Shown here in pieces: positions 33,073 through 42,879 of a stretch of DNA of 64,000 nt. Under the pieces are notes generated by a model. It worked only from the letters and a program-made list of their open reading frames with translations. It searched no databases and had not been told where the DNA came from. The DNA comes from Zoroaster sp. YZ-2022. Lineage: Eukaryota > Echinodermata > Asteroidea > Forcipulatida > Zoroasteridae. How positions within the stretch are numbered: the first letter of the stretch is position 1; each line of letters opens with the position of its first letter. The DNA is taken from the NCBI GenBank assembly GCA_029582265.1, contig CM055828.1, positions 14,605,777 to 14,669,776 of the forward strand, given 5' to 3'. A program made the translations under genes and the position numbers.

Positions 33073-34350
33073 CACTGGGGAACACAATTTTCGTTGAGTT
33101 AGATCTGACACTTGTTTTTGACTAACTTTTGGCCTCTGAATCCAAAAATGACCCTAGTTTTTCTCTATCACATCAACTTTTTGAGCTACAGGATACCCTC
33201 GCTTTGTCTCAAAAACCATAAAAATACCGCATCTAACAAATTTGTGCTTATTTTATAGAATGTTTTACAAATTTACATACAATGGAAAATAAAAAAAATT
33301 GCTTGACTGTAATGTTTGTTTAAAGTTATTTTGTTCATACAAAGGATATTGTTACTGTAAGTCAAATTGTGTGCAAGTAGTTAAGGTAAAAATTTACGCT
33401 TATAGCTTTTCCTGGAGTGTTCAATCTGTGGACAATCTCGCTTGATGCTCCAACAATAGTCAGCCATCATATGTACATCCCATCTACCCTGATACCGTTC
33501 CTCCATGACCTTCAAATCTTGGTGGAATCGTTCACCTTGCTCATCACTGACTTCACCAAGGTTTTCCGGGAAGTTAGCAAGATGGCTATGCAGAAAATGC
33601 AACTTGATGCTCATGTTGCAACCGAGCGTTTTGTAGCTCTCCAATAGTTTCTGGACAATTTTGGTGTAATTCTTTGCTCGTGTATTTCCAAAAAAGTTCT
33701 TGACAAGGTCTTTGAATGATAACCAAGCATTCTTTTCGAGTTCTGACATTGTCCCGATGAAATGTTCATCTTTGATGAGCTGCCGAATCTGTGGACCATC
33801 AAACACACCGGCCTTGATTTTTTCAATTGACAGGCCAGGAAATGCCAAAATGAGGTACTTGAAACAGTCGCCTTCAGTTGGCAATGCTTTAACAAATTGC
33901 TTCATGAGACCCAGTTTTATGTGCAGAGGTGGGAATATAATTTTCTTTCTGTCAACAAGTGGCTCATGTAGAATGTCGGGATCACCAGGTTTGAGGTCAG
34001 ATCTTGGAGGCCAATTCCTCTCCACCCAATGCTTCTCTCGAGCTCTGCTGTCCCACATGCACAGAAAATAGGGATGTGTATCCGCGTTGCTGACCAAGAA
34101 GGAAGCATACCATTTTAAGGTCAACACAGATGATCCAATTGTGTTTGTGATATTGCAATCAGCTGACCAGTCCTATTACTTACGGACAAACAATACAATT
34201 TTGCTTATTCAGAGGGTAAGCTGTAGAGAAAAAAACTTGACGTGATAGAAGAAAACTGACTGTAGTTTTGAAATCAGCATGCCAATTTTAGTCTAAATCA
34301 AGTGAAAAATCGAACTCAACAGAAATTATGTTCAAAATTGTTCCCCAGTG
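33073..34350 (-). mobile_element. CMC-like (CACTA/Chapaev-type) DNA transposon, 1278 bp
   Basis: The ends are CACTGGGGAACA...ATTTT (33073) and its complement (34333-34350). TTA is duplicated at 33070-33072 and 34351-34353, and removing the element restores the PLE frame SIDY-LDLTIF exactly. Termini beginning CACT(A/G) with a 2-4-bp duplication point to the CMC superfamily. It carries one open frame, minus strand. Superfamily placement is inferred from ends only. Confidence 0.75.
33381..34127 (-). CDS. Transposon-associated protein of unknown family (C-terminal 248 aa)
   Basis: An uninterrupted frame with CMWDSRAREKHW, PPLHIKLGLMKQFVKAL, VFDGPQIRQLIKDEHF, IHFLHSHL-like LHFLHSHLANFPENLG, VSDEQGERFHQDLK and MEERYQGRWDVHMMADYCW. 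Proteins with this conserved block are widespread and multicopy in invertebrate and fish genomes, but I know of no assigned function. Here it is the only ORF inside an element with CACTG ends, which suggests it is a transposase or its accessory domain. Conserved acidic residues (ENLGEVSDEQGERFHQD) could be catalytic; that is speculation. The start is not certain, and an upstream part may be missing. Confidence 0.6.
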   Translation of the reverse strand: MLTLKWYASFLVSNADTHPYFLCMWDSRAREKHWVERNWPPRSDLKPGDPDILHEPLVDRKKIIFPPLHIKLGLMKQFVKALPTEGDCFKYLILAFPGLSIEKIKAGVFDGPQIRQLIKDEHFIGTMSELEKNAWLSFKDLVKNFFGNTRAKNYTKIVQKLLESYKTLGCNMSIKLHFLHSHLANFPENLGEVSDEQGERFHQDLKVMEERYQGRWDVHMMADYCWSIKRDCPQIEHSRKSYKRKFLP

Positions 34351-34353
34351 TTA

Positions 34354-35001
34354 TCTTGACTTAACCATTTTCAAAGGAAAACGCTTCCGTGAAACTGGCA
34401 TAATTACACAAAAGTGTACACCAAACCAACAGAAACATATCAGTTTCTACACATAACCTCATCACACCCACCCCATGTATTCAAAACATTTATCTACGGA
34501 GAAACTCTCCGATATGCGAGAAATACAAACAATGAGGAAGATTTCGTAGAAAAAGTCAAGATTCTCTCACAAAAACTATCAGCCAGAGGCTATACTCAAA
34601 CTGAGATAAACAACGCAACACGCAAAGTGTCACTGACAAACCGAGCCAAACTGATTCACAAGCTACCAAAAGGTAAACAAAACAAGGAAGTACCACTGGT
34701 TTTCTCAACAACCTATAATCCGTTCGTTAACCACAAAGATGTGAAACAAGCAGTAAACAAACACTGGCCGCTGATACAACAAAACCCACAACTCTCAGAA
34801 GTATTTCCGAAACAACCCTTTGTTGCATTCAGAAAGGCCCAAAACATTTGGGAGAAACTAATCCGAGCAAATCTCACAAACACAGATCCAAAAGGATCAA
34901 CTGAGAAACTCGCTCCCACCCCATACGACTCTGGTTTTTTTGAAGAACCAGATGAAACCCTTAATGTTCTGCTTTCCTTTTTAGAGGAACAAATCACATA
35001 A
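34354..35001 (+). pseudogene. PLE reverse transcriptase, C-terminal part
   Basis: Reads LDLTIFKGKRFRETGI, YTKPTETYQFLHITSSHPPH, FIYGETLRYARNTNNEEDF, LPKGKQNKEVPLVFSTTYNP and FVAFRKAQNIWEKLIRANL, ending at a TAA at 34999-35001. This order is characteristic of PLE reverse transcriptases between the thumb and the GIY-YIG domain. One frame change lies near 34412. No endonuclease follows. Confidence 0.8.
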
Positions 35002-35604
35002 AAATCAACGAACTCTCTCACTCAAACAAAACGGACACATTACAACTGTTTGAAAAGAACATCAATTCAATGTCTTATCTTTTAAAAATAAGACAGCAGA
35101 CCACCCGGTTCCTTAATTTGGACCATTACATGCAACTGATGATTGCCAAGTGAGGCATGAAAGCTTAGCTATTGCTACTAAAGGATCTGAAAAAATATCC
35201 TGTCTCTTCTACACGTTTCCCCATTTTTGACCGATCGGTCATTATTGGTACCTTCAAACATAAGGCCTACTATTCCCACAAATTTTATTGTCAAATGGAC
35301 AAACATTGGAAATAGTCAGATACGGATTCACTGTATTTCATTTTGTATAACAAATGCATCTTGAAAAACAAAAACAAAAAGTCAACAAAGATGGAGTGTC
35401 ACTGAATGGGATTGCACCATCATTCTTTATCACAATATCAATGCGAAAAAAAATGTAAAAAATTTAAATACCTATAAAAAAAATTCCCCAAAGAAGATTT
35501 TTGCGGATTTTGGATGTTGTTCTACTCAGAATTCTGCTTCGTTTGACACCAAAACCAGCTTTATACCATTTTTTTCCCGGGTAGCACCTATATTTCATCT
35601 TCTA

Positions 35605-36640
35605 TTAACCAAGGCTGTTGTAGCAATTTCTGGCCAGCGAAATTCAGCACACACGAAGGGGGCGCTGTCCCCGGATGAGGTCGGCACCACACAGTGGTCG
35701 ACACACCTGCAATGTACAGCGAGATGAATAACTGTGTCGTGTCGATTGTGCATTGTGACCTCGTATATGTTCGAACTCAGTCAGCAGCCTTTATTCTTCT
35801 GTAATCGAGAGTTTGTGTATCTTCATTTTTCCATTAGATGGAGATTTCTCACGCAAGAGTTGTCAATTTATATTGAGGAAATTATCAATGTTCCCATGAA
35901 AACAAAATGGAAAATAGCATAACAGACAAGTTAATTTGAAATAATAATGAAATGAATTTGATTTAACAAACATTTGGAAAGCTAAGTTTTTGTCGTTCAT
36001 TGTTTTTTTCCTCTCGCTACCAGGGTGTACCCAAGATAGATGCATGGATCCATATGCACACATGTACAAGTACACTGTATGTATATGTGTACGTGTACAT
36101 ACAGTGGTCATCGTCGCCTTGACCCTTCTGTACTTCAAAATTCAAAGCGTACCTCATTATGCTAATATAATTTTAATAACCAAATTTAACAAAGAAAGAC
36201 GTATTCTCATTAGTTATTTTTTGGCACAGCCAGTACTCCTTGCGATGTCATGTACAAAATGTGTGGCATGCATTGTGTACGTTAAGGTCAAATACGTCAT
36301 CATTGAGGTCATAGCTAGAGGCCTGTGATTGACCATCCTTTAAACTAAACCGCCAAAAAACCAACAATTCTTGCATGAGAAATTTCCATCGGATTTTCAA
36401 TTGGAATATAAAGATATATTACACATAAACTTTCGATTACAGAAGATCAAAGGCTGTTGATTGAGTTTGAACATATACGAGGTTGTAATGCACAACTGTA
36501 CCCACGACTTAGTAATTGATCTCGCTATACAGTGTACGTGTGTCGACCCTATCCGGGACAGCGCCCTCTCCGTGTGTGCTCAATTTCATTGATCAGAAAT
36601 CAGTACAACAGCCTTTGCCAAGGCTTACGCTACAGATGCG
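35605..36640. mobile_element. Inner palindromic element, about 1 kb
   Basis: Segments of about 250 bp at 35605-35870 and 36370-36640 are imperfect inverted copies. Shared words are AAGGCTGTTGTA at the outer ends, GGGCGCTGTCC and CCTCGTATATGTTC. The spacer has its own small palindrome (TACATGTACACGTACA-type, about 36060-36100) and no coding sequence. It lies inside the right arm of the large foldback element and looks like a separate non-autonomous insertion. Confidence 0.55.
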
Positions 36641-36644
36641 CCAG

Positions 36645-36751
36645 CGGACATAATGGGCCGGACATAATGGGCCGGACTTAATGGGCATATGGACATAATG
36701 GGCCGGACATAATGGGCCCACGGACTTAATGTGCCGGACATAATGGGCCCA
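36645..36751 (-). repeat. Right terminal minisatellite of the foldback element
   Basis: About six copies of GGACATAATGGGCC/GGACTTAATGGGCC, the inverted form of the left block at 31099-31300. Confidence 0.85.
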
Positions 36752-37046
36752 CATCGGTTCGCAATACAAGAAGAAAGAGAAATATGACTATCCATATGAC
36801 ACTGCTACGGATGAAGAGAACACACAAAGCAAAGAAAAGACGCAAGCAGAAACCACTTACGAAGAAGAAGATATACGACAATGAGGGGAAAAGAAACAAC
36901 GAAAGTGAGAAATCCGAAGATGAAAAACAGAAAGCACAGTACAGAGTACTAACAACAGAGACACCAGAGGACGTGACATCAAACGAAACTAGAAACGGGC
37001 CTGGGGAAAAACCTACTCTCTATGAGACGACGACGCAGCCTATTAA
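36752..37046 (+). pseudogene. Tx1-like LINE ORF1, second part
   Basis: A charged region (KYDYPYDTATDEENTQSKEK in one frame, then after a shift near 36890 KSEDEKQKAQYRVLTTETPE and YETTTQPIN) that ends at the TTAA used by piggyBac (37043-37046). The frame reads on at 40198 without loss when the piggyBac element and one TTAA are removed. Confidence 0.65.
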
Positions 37047-37325
37047 CCCTTTCGATCCCGCGGGCTCCAAAAAGAGCCTTTGTTGCGATACGCTTCGATC
37101 CCGTGGGCTTCAAAAGGTGCCGGGAATCGTTATGTGCTTGATGCCCAAGGCGACTTAAGTCACCACCTGAAAAAGCTTTAGAGCGTTCTTTTGTTTGGCG
37201 CCCTCTATTGACAGGATTTAAGTTTTTAAAACTTAGCTTCATAAAAGCTCGCGTCACTTTGCGGTTTCCCCACTTTGCTAGCGTCCACTCGCCTTGCCAC
37301 AACGGTCTGTTTTTTAGTTGCAATC

Positions 37326-37456
37326 ATGATGGAAACGGACATAAATGATGGCATTTTGGCTGAGATTTTGGCAGACAGTGGCTCAAAATCGGATGACGAT
37401 AAAGGCATTTCTTCCGACGACAGCATAGAGAAGAAATTCCAGCGGCGTTTCAAGAG
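37326..37456 (+). pseudogene. piggyBac transposase, first exon (N-terminal acidic region)
   Basis: Short frame METDINDGILAEILADSG, then SDDDKGISSDDS and a basic end KKFQRRFK. An acidic Asp/Ser-rich N-terminus is usual for piggyBac transposases. AG|GTAAAG at 37456/37457 is a good splice donor, and TTTTCTGTTGCAG at 37980-37992 is a good acceptor, so an intron of about 536 bp is likely. Confidence 0.6.
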
Positions 37457-37784
37457 GTAAAGCAGTAAAAATTGAAAAAAAAATTACTCTTCCCGGCCCA
37501 ATGCAAACTAATGTAATTCAACGATATTTCCTGTAGCGTAAATATTGTATGCATTTTTTTATATGCTCAAGGGGGTTACAACTGTTGGAGTTGAGGAATG
37601 TAAATTTAGAAAATGGATCCCTTGAATAGGAGTGACCAAATCCCCACCCCTGGACTTGGGCAAAAAGTCAGGCATGATGCAATGACCAAAGTGCTCAAGT
37701 GAAAATGTACAATTTGTAGTAGTTTGTTTGGGTTATTTGTATTCATTGAAACAGCTAGTTGATGTATAGATAGGAAACAGGTCA

Positions 37785-37935
37785 ACTCGTACTCCAACCA
37801 ACTCGTGCTCATTTTGGTGAACTCGTACTCGTGCCAACTCGTACTCCAACCAACTCGTACTTCAACCAACTCGGGTACGAGTTGGTTGGGGTAGGGGTTG
37901 GTTGGGGTACGAGTTGGTTGGGGGTACGAGTTGAC
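37785..37935. repeat. Minisatellite, CCAACTCGTACT units and inverted GTACGAGTTGGTTGG
   Basis: Six or more copies of CAACTCGTACT(CCAAC) followed by four in the opposite orientation, giving a small foldback inside the probable piggyBac intron. A few related units occur at 63851-63900. Confidence 0.8.
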
Positions 37936-37992
37936 TCGAATTCAGATTTCCGACCGAGATTAATCCTCCTTTGCCTTGTTTTTCTGTTGCAG

Positions 37993-39588
37993 CCTACCTA
38001 CCAAGGTGACAGCCGGCCGAGATCAAGGAGGACGACAGGAAAGTTAGATTTCCGATTCGGTTGGGAACGACGAGACCATTACGAGTGTGGGACTGTGCAG
38101 TTCACTGGAAATCCTGGCCCCACCGGCGACTTTGCCACACTGTCGGCAGTGGAGATCTTCAAGCTGTATTATGTCAACTCGTGTGGGATATGCTCGTCGA
38201 CGAGACTAATCGCTATGCGCAGCAAACAATAGACTCGAATCCTGATCAACAGTTCTCCTGGCACCCAACCAATATTCCCGAAATGATGGCATTTGTGGCA
38301 CTTCTCATTGCTATGGGCATAAACAAATCATCTCAATACAAGATGTACTGGTCGACGTCTGAAATTCTTCACATCCCATTCTATCCGTCGATCATGTCCC
38401 GTAATCGGTTCAGTTCAATTTTTCGGTTCCTCCATGTCTCCAATAACCAAATTCCTCGTAGAGCCTTGGCTAAACGGGACAAACTTTCCAAAGTTCGGCC
38501 CTTGATAGAAGTCCTCGTCCCGAGGTTTCTCTACCTGTATAACCCTGCGCAGAATCTGTCTCCAGAGGAGAGTATGTTGAAATTCAAGGGACGCTTAAGT
38601 TTTGTTCAGTACATGCCGAAAAAACGGGGTATTAAAGCCTTCTCCCTGAACGAGTCCAAAACAGGATACACGTGTGCTTGGAAACTGTACACAGGAGCTG
38701 ACGACACCCAAACTGTTTATGATGCAGACGTACGTGTAGATTCCAAGTCATCAGACTGTCATCCACCAAACCCAACAGTTGCAGGAAAAGTCGTCATTGA
38801 TCTGGTCCATGGACTTGAGAATAAGGGACACGTAATATATTGTGATAATTACTATACTAGCCCAGCTCTTTTAGCTAAACTTTCTAAACTAGGATTCGGA
38901 TGTTGTGGAACTGTTCGTTACACTACACAGGGAATACCCCAGGCCGCAAACCCCAAAAACCATAAAATGAAGAAAGGAGATGACTCATTATTTTGGTGAA
39001 AGGTGGGCAATTGTGTATCGTTTGGCAAGACAAAAAATCTGTAACACTTTTAACTAATGTAGGCAACAGTGATTTGTCAAAAAAGCAAAATCGGTGTAAT
39101 AAGAGCACAAGTGGGTTTCGTGATGTTATGAAGCCCAATTGTATTGAAGATTACAACAAAAACATGGGTGGAACTGATCTTGCCGACCAATGTTTTCAGT
39201 ACTACACTCATACACACACAGAAGCTTGAAATGGTGGAAAAGAGTTTTTTTCCATATGCTGAATATCTGTATTGTCAATAGCAGAGTAATATTCACCAGC
39301 ATAGCAGGGAACAAAAATGTCAGTAACCTTGATTTTCGTATAGGGATTGTACAGGGCTTGCTGTTGGGTTGGGAACGTAACGCAACAAGTCAGTTGAGAT
39401 ACCATATTCCTATTGAGTTGACAGGGCAACAGCACTATCCTGGCAAAAACCCCAATGGAAAGAAACAAGACTGCATTGTTTGCAGTAACCGCAAATTAGG
39501 CGGGCGAAAACAAACAAAGATTATCTGTAAACAATGTACACAACCTATGTGCATAGTTCCTTGCTTTGAGAAATACCACACCACTTGA
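37993..39588 (+). pseudogene. piggyBac transposase, main part with C-terminal zinc finger
   Basis: Motifs: VQFTGNPGPTGDFATL, HPTNIPEMMAFVALLIAMGI, KMYWSTSEILHIPFYP, FKGRLSFVQYMPKKRGIK, YTCAWKLYTGADD, VIYCDNYYTSPALLAKL (second catalytic Asp), YNKNMGGTDLADQ (third Asp), SLKWWKRVFFHML, and a final Cys-rich finger (CIVC..., CKQCTQPMC, PCFEKYH). The enzyme cuts and pastes at TTAA. The first catalytic region reads LSPEESMLKF where LS(V/I)DE is usual, so the Asp is replaced by Glu. Frameshifts occur near 38175, 38995 and 39215. Inactive copy. Confidence 0.85.
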
Positions 39589-40197
39589 TTGTAAATCTGT
39601 ACTATTTGCCTCCACCCCAATTCAATGTTTGGAAAGGTCGGACGCACCGCAGATTACAGTCCAAACCAACATTGAATTGGGGGTGGGTGGGGGTGGGGTG
39701 TTAGCATGGATTGTGATGTATGTACACTGAATACAAGTAAATGGTTCATTTCCAAGAAGAAAACAAAACAAAAAATCCCCCAAAATCTCATCCAAGTTAT
39801 TGTTTTTCACATGGAAATGAAATCTCATATATGTACCGTATTTCCATGTATTTATTACAAATTCTCTGAAATATCACCTATTTGTATTACTTTTCTTCAG
39901 TGTAAATACTGATCTAATTATTTCATTGTTTGCTTTTACACTTACAAAATAGATGCACAATATTTTCTTCCCTTTTGTATACTCATTTTTACCATCAGTT
40001 TTACATACAAATATATCTGAACCATTTGGTATGTACAGTACACATGTAAAAAAAAAAGGTGTCTATCACTGCAGAGTGAGGGCGCACTTCAATGAATTTG
40101 TGAAAATCCCACTGGTGCTGAAGTGACACTGGGCTCCTAATTGCTGTGGTAAAGAAGGGTACTCTCTTACATAAGTGGCTGGTAATGAAATGGTTAA

Positions 40198-40406
40198 TAG
40201 CGAGACAACAACGTACCTTCCCAACAGCCAGTCTACAATGTACCCTGATAGTAGCGAGATAACAACTCCCCCACTACGAGTACGACAATGACAAGTCCAC
40301 CATACAAAACCACACGGAATGAAAGCGATACGCAGACAGGTCAAGAAGATGACAACGTTCAACAATCCAATACAATGGGGGCAGAAACAGACAAGAATAA
40401 ACATAA
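40198..40406 (+). pseudogene. Tx1-like LINE ORF1, third part
   Basis: Continues from 37046 as SETTTYLPNSQSTMYPDSSE, shifts frame near 40285, and continues TSPPYKTTRNESDTQTGQED to ETDKNKH at the start of the SINE tail (AAT repeats). The acidic Gln/Ser/Thr-rich composition matches the last part at 40951. Confidence 0.6.
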
Positions 40407-40766
40407 TAATAATAATAATAATAATGTATAGATTTATATAGCGCACGTATCCACCAACTAAGTGGCGCTCAAGGCGCATTATATTATTATCCCTGCTCAT
40501 AAGGCTCATAAGGCTCATAAATCATTCCTGAAACCATCTCAGCTCCCTGGGGAGTATACAGCTCAATTGCTGCCATTTCTAGCGCATAGAGAGCAAACCA
40601 TCTCTGCCTTCACAGGTACCCATTTAATCCCTGGGTGGAGAGAAGCAATTATGGTTAAGTGTCTTGCTCAAGGACACAGGTGTCATGGCCGGGGCTCGAA
40701 CCCACACTCTGCTGCTGGCAACACCAGAACTTGAGTTCAGTGCGCTAGACCGCTCGGCCACGACAA
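40407..40766 (-). repeat. SINE family A, full copy with (ATT)n tail
   Basis: Same structure as 21465-21795: tRNA-like head at the right (GTCGTGGCCGAGCGGTCTAG), core CTTGAGCAAGACACTTAACC, and the 3' part GCGCCTTGAGCGCCACTTAG with GTGCGC followed by (ATT)n at the left. Confidence 0.9.
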
Positions 40767-40950
40767 TCCACTTTACGTGCATTATACAACACACGGGACC
40801 TACGGCTTTACGTCCCATCCGAAGGACGAAGCAATTATGGTTAAGTACCTTGCTCAAGGATACAAGTGTCACGACCGGGGCTCGAACCCACACCCTGCTG
40901 CTGGCAACACCAGAACTTGAGTTCGGTGCACTAGACCGCTCGGCCACGAC
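40767..40950 (-). repeat. SINE family A, head-plus-core copy of a variant type
   Basis: Second head (GTCGTGGCCGAGCGGTCTAG) and core (CCTTGAGCAAGGTACTTAACC), then GGATGGGACGTAAAGCCGTA and TGTTGTATAATGCACGTAAA up to the next head. A head-to-tail dimer with the neighbouring full copy. Confidence 0.85.
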
Positions 40951-41164
40951 ACTCCATCAAAGTGAACCACAAGATGATGACGTTTCAGAAGATGTTATGG
41001 TGCACGATGGACAGGAGGAAGGCGAGGAAGGAGAAACACATTGGGTTACGAAAGTTGGAAAGAAAGCTAGAAAGAAACGGGAAAGCGGAACCACAACTCA
41101 ACAGAATCGTCCGTCACCATACGAGCTCCCGAAAAGCAGGGGAAGAGGAAAAAGAGACAATTAA
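40951..41164 (+). pseudogene. Tx1-like LINE ORF1, C-terminal end
   Basis: Frame SEPQDDDVSEDVMVHDGQEE, THWVTKVGKKARKKR, PYELPKSRGRGKRDN and a TAA. Acidic-then-basic C-termini of this kind close Tx1/L1 ORF1 proteins. ORF2 starts about 15 bp later. Confidence 0.65.
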
Positions 41165-41177
41165 ACAGCAATTCTAA

Positions 41178-42722
41178 ATGTATCTTTTCACTTCAAATTA
41201 TAAAATGTTCAAAATTGTTCTCACTCTGGAGCTCTTAATGATACTGGTTATTGCATCAATTAATTGTAATGGCTTGAGAGACAACACAAAACGGAATGTT
41301 GTTTTTGAATATTTGGAACTCAAAAAGATCACTGTTGCCTTTCTACAAGAGACCCATAGTGAGAACACGGATGAAAGCCTATGGAAGAAGCAATGGGGTG
41401 GGGACATTATAATCAGTCATGGTCTCAGAAATTCACGGGGGGGGGGGGGGTTGCAATTTTAATTTCCAATAAAATCAGTCACAAACTTATCAATACCAAA
41501 ACTGACAAAGAGGGTAGATGGGTGATGGGAGACATTCAGTGGAATGGACAAACGATCACGTTAATGTCAGCTTACGCTCCAAATGATATGTATCCTAGAA
41601 AACATTTTGTCCAAGAAGTGAACCACCATATTACCAACTGTAATAAGGGTATCATAGGAGGAGAATTGATAAAGGGGTGAGTAACGATAGGAGTTGTATA
41701 TCCTTGATTGATTTAATTCAACAAAACAAATTAATTGATATCTGGCGAACGGTTTACCCCAACAAGGAAGAGAATTTTTGGAGATTTTGGAAAACAAATA
41801 AATGCAAACTTGACAACATCATCGATTGGTGGGAAATGGGAAAATATAAAATTAAAGAGATTTTGAGAGAATATGGTGTTGAAAAGGCAAATTCCAAAAA
41901 AACACAAAGAGACAAACTGCAAAAACAATACTTCCGTCTTATTGAAAAACCAAATAACAACCACGAATTGTTAAATGAAATCAAAAGTAAGCTAAAGGCT
42001 TATGAAATTGAGGAATGGGAAAAAGCACAAGTCAGAACTCGCGATAGAAAGAAAACCGAGGGGGAGAAACCTAGCAAATTTTTCCTTTCCATCGAAAAAC
42101 AACAGAACCAAAATAACACGATGAAATCAATTAGACAATCAAGGCAATTCAGTTGATCAACCTGTGTCAATGGTTAAGTGTGTAAATGAATTCTATAGGA
42201 ATCTGTATACCTCAGATATGATAAATACTGAACAGATGGAAACAATTATCAATGCTGTACAAACTAAGAACATAGACAATCCCAAGGATCTGGAAGAAGA
42301 CATAAGCGAAACTGAACTGAGTTATGCGATCAGGCAAATGAACAAAAACACATCACCGGAATCAATGTCGAATTCTATTTAACCTTCTGGTCCATTTTAA
42401 AAGATGATTTGTTAGGAATTATCTAAGCATGTAAAGAAAGGGTGTCCTTGTCATGTACCATGAACACTGAATTAATGAGGCTGATTTATAAGAACAAGGG
42501 AGAACGAGACGATTTGAAAAATTGGCGCCCGATTAGCCTTTTAACAGTAGATTATAAGATTATCTCGAAAGTACTGACCAACAGGTTACGTAAAGTCATG
42601 CCTACCCTCATAGGAGAGGAACAAACCTGTGGAGTTCATGGTAGAAATATTCATAACAACCTAATGATTCTGAGAGATGTGGTAGATGACATTAATTATA
42701 ATGGCAAAAAAGCAGCACTTTA
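41178..42722 (+). pseudogene. Tx1-like LINE ORF2, endonuclease and truncated reverse transcriptase
   Basis: Endonuclease motifs ASINCNGLRDNTKRNVVFEY, TVAFLQETHS and GGGVAILISNK, then TLMSAYAPNDMYPRK. An internal deletion near 41670-41690 removes the GDFN motif, and one near 41823 joins KCKLDNI to DWWEMGKYKIKEI. Further along are GEKPSKFFLSIEK, VNEFYRNLYTSD, RDDLKNWRPISLLTVDYKII and GRNIHNNLMILRDVVDDIN. It stops at 42720 before the catalytic YADD. The 11-G run at 41439 shifts frame. Clade from motif style. Confidence 0.8.
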
Positions 42723-42879
42723 ATTTTTATGCACATCAACTGCTTTTTTCCCCAAGGCTGCCGCGAGAATCATGGGAAGTATTTTTTCATTTTTTTTTGT
42801 ATTCTAGTTATAAAATAAATTGAAAAATAGAAACAATATCAAATTTGAAAGTTTTACTTTGTCAAAAAGTGGGTGTCAC
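42723..42879. other. No gene; AT-rich junction
   Basis: Short AT-rich sequence between the truncated LINE and the inverted tRNA-like array. No signal seen. Confidence 0.5.

Larger units (their letters stand above)
32311..35001 (+). mobile_element. Penelope-like element, internally deleted, with DNA-transposon insertion
   Basis: Two coding pieces (about 32712-33072 and 34354-35001) flank a 1278-bp DNA transposon. The N-terminal and C-terminal regions are present, but the polymerase core between them is missing. The GIY-YIG domain is not seen downstream. Confidence 0.7.
31099..36751. mobile_element. 5.65-kb foldback element with terminal CCATTATGTCC minisatellites
   Basis: The left end carries about 11 degenerate copies of GGCCCATTATGTCC/GGCCCATTAAGTCC (31099-31300), and the right end carries about 6 inverted copies (36645-36751). 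Inward, a TAGCGTAAGCCTT word and a segment with AAAAAAATGGTATAAAG and ATCCAAAATCCGCAAAAATC are again inverted (31720-31865 with 35440-35590). Long inverted termini of short tandem units resemble the foldback TU elements described in sea urchin. It carries a SINE, a PLE with its own insertion, and an inner palindromic element as passengers. No clean target duplication seen. Confidence 0.65.
37047..40193 (+). mobile_element. piggyBac element, TTAA duplication
   Basis: TTAA flanks both ends (37043-37046 and 40194-40197). Termini CCCTTTCGATCCC (left) and the complement CCATTTCATTACC (right) are similar, as expected for piggyBac ends. Length 3147 bp with one transposase gene in plus orientation. 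Insertion interrupts LINE ORF1 in a codon-exact way: PIN before, SETTTYLPN after. Confidence 0.85.
30541..42722 (+). mobile_element. Tx1-like LINE, plus strand, with four nested insertions
   Basis: The ORF1 pieces 30541-31098, 36752-37046, 40198-40406 and 40951-41164 are interrupted by a foldback element, a piggyBac element and two SINEs. ORF2 (41178-42722) is truncated in the reverse transcriptase. Net LINE sequence is about 2.8 kb spread over 12 kb. Both ends lie against other repeats and tRNA-like arrays. Confidence 0.75.

Noticed and set aside
33417..34071. Plus-strand frames opposite the CACTG-element protein
   Set aside because: Antisense shadows; the minus-strand frame has conserved motifs.
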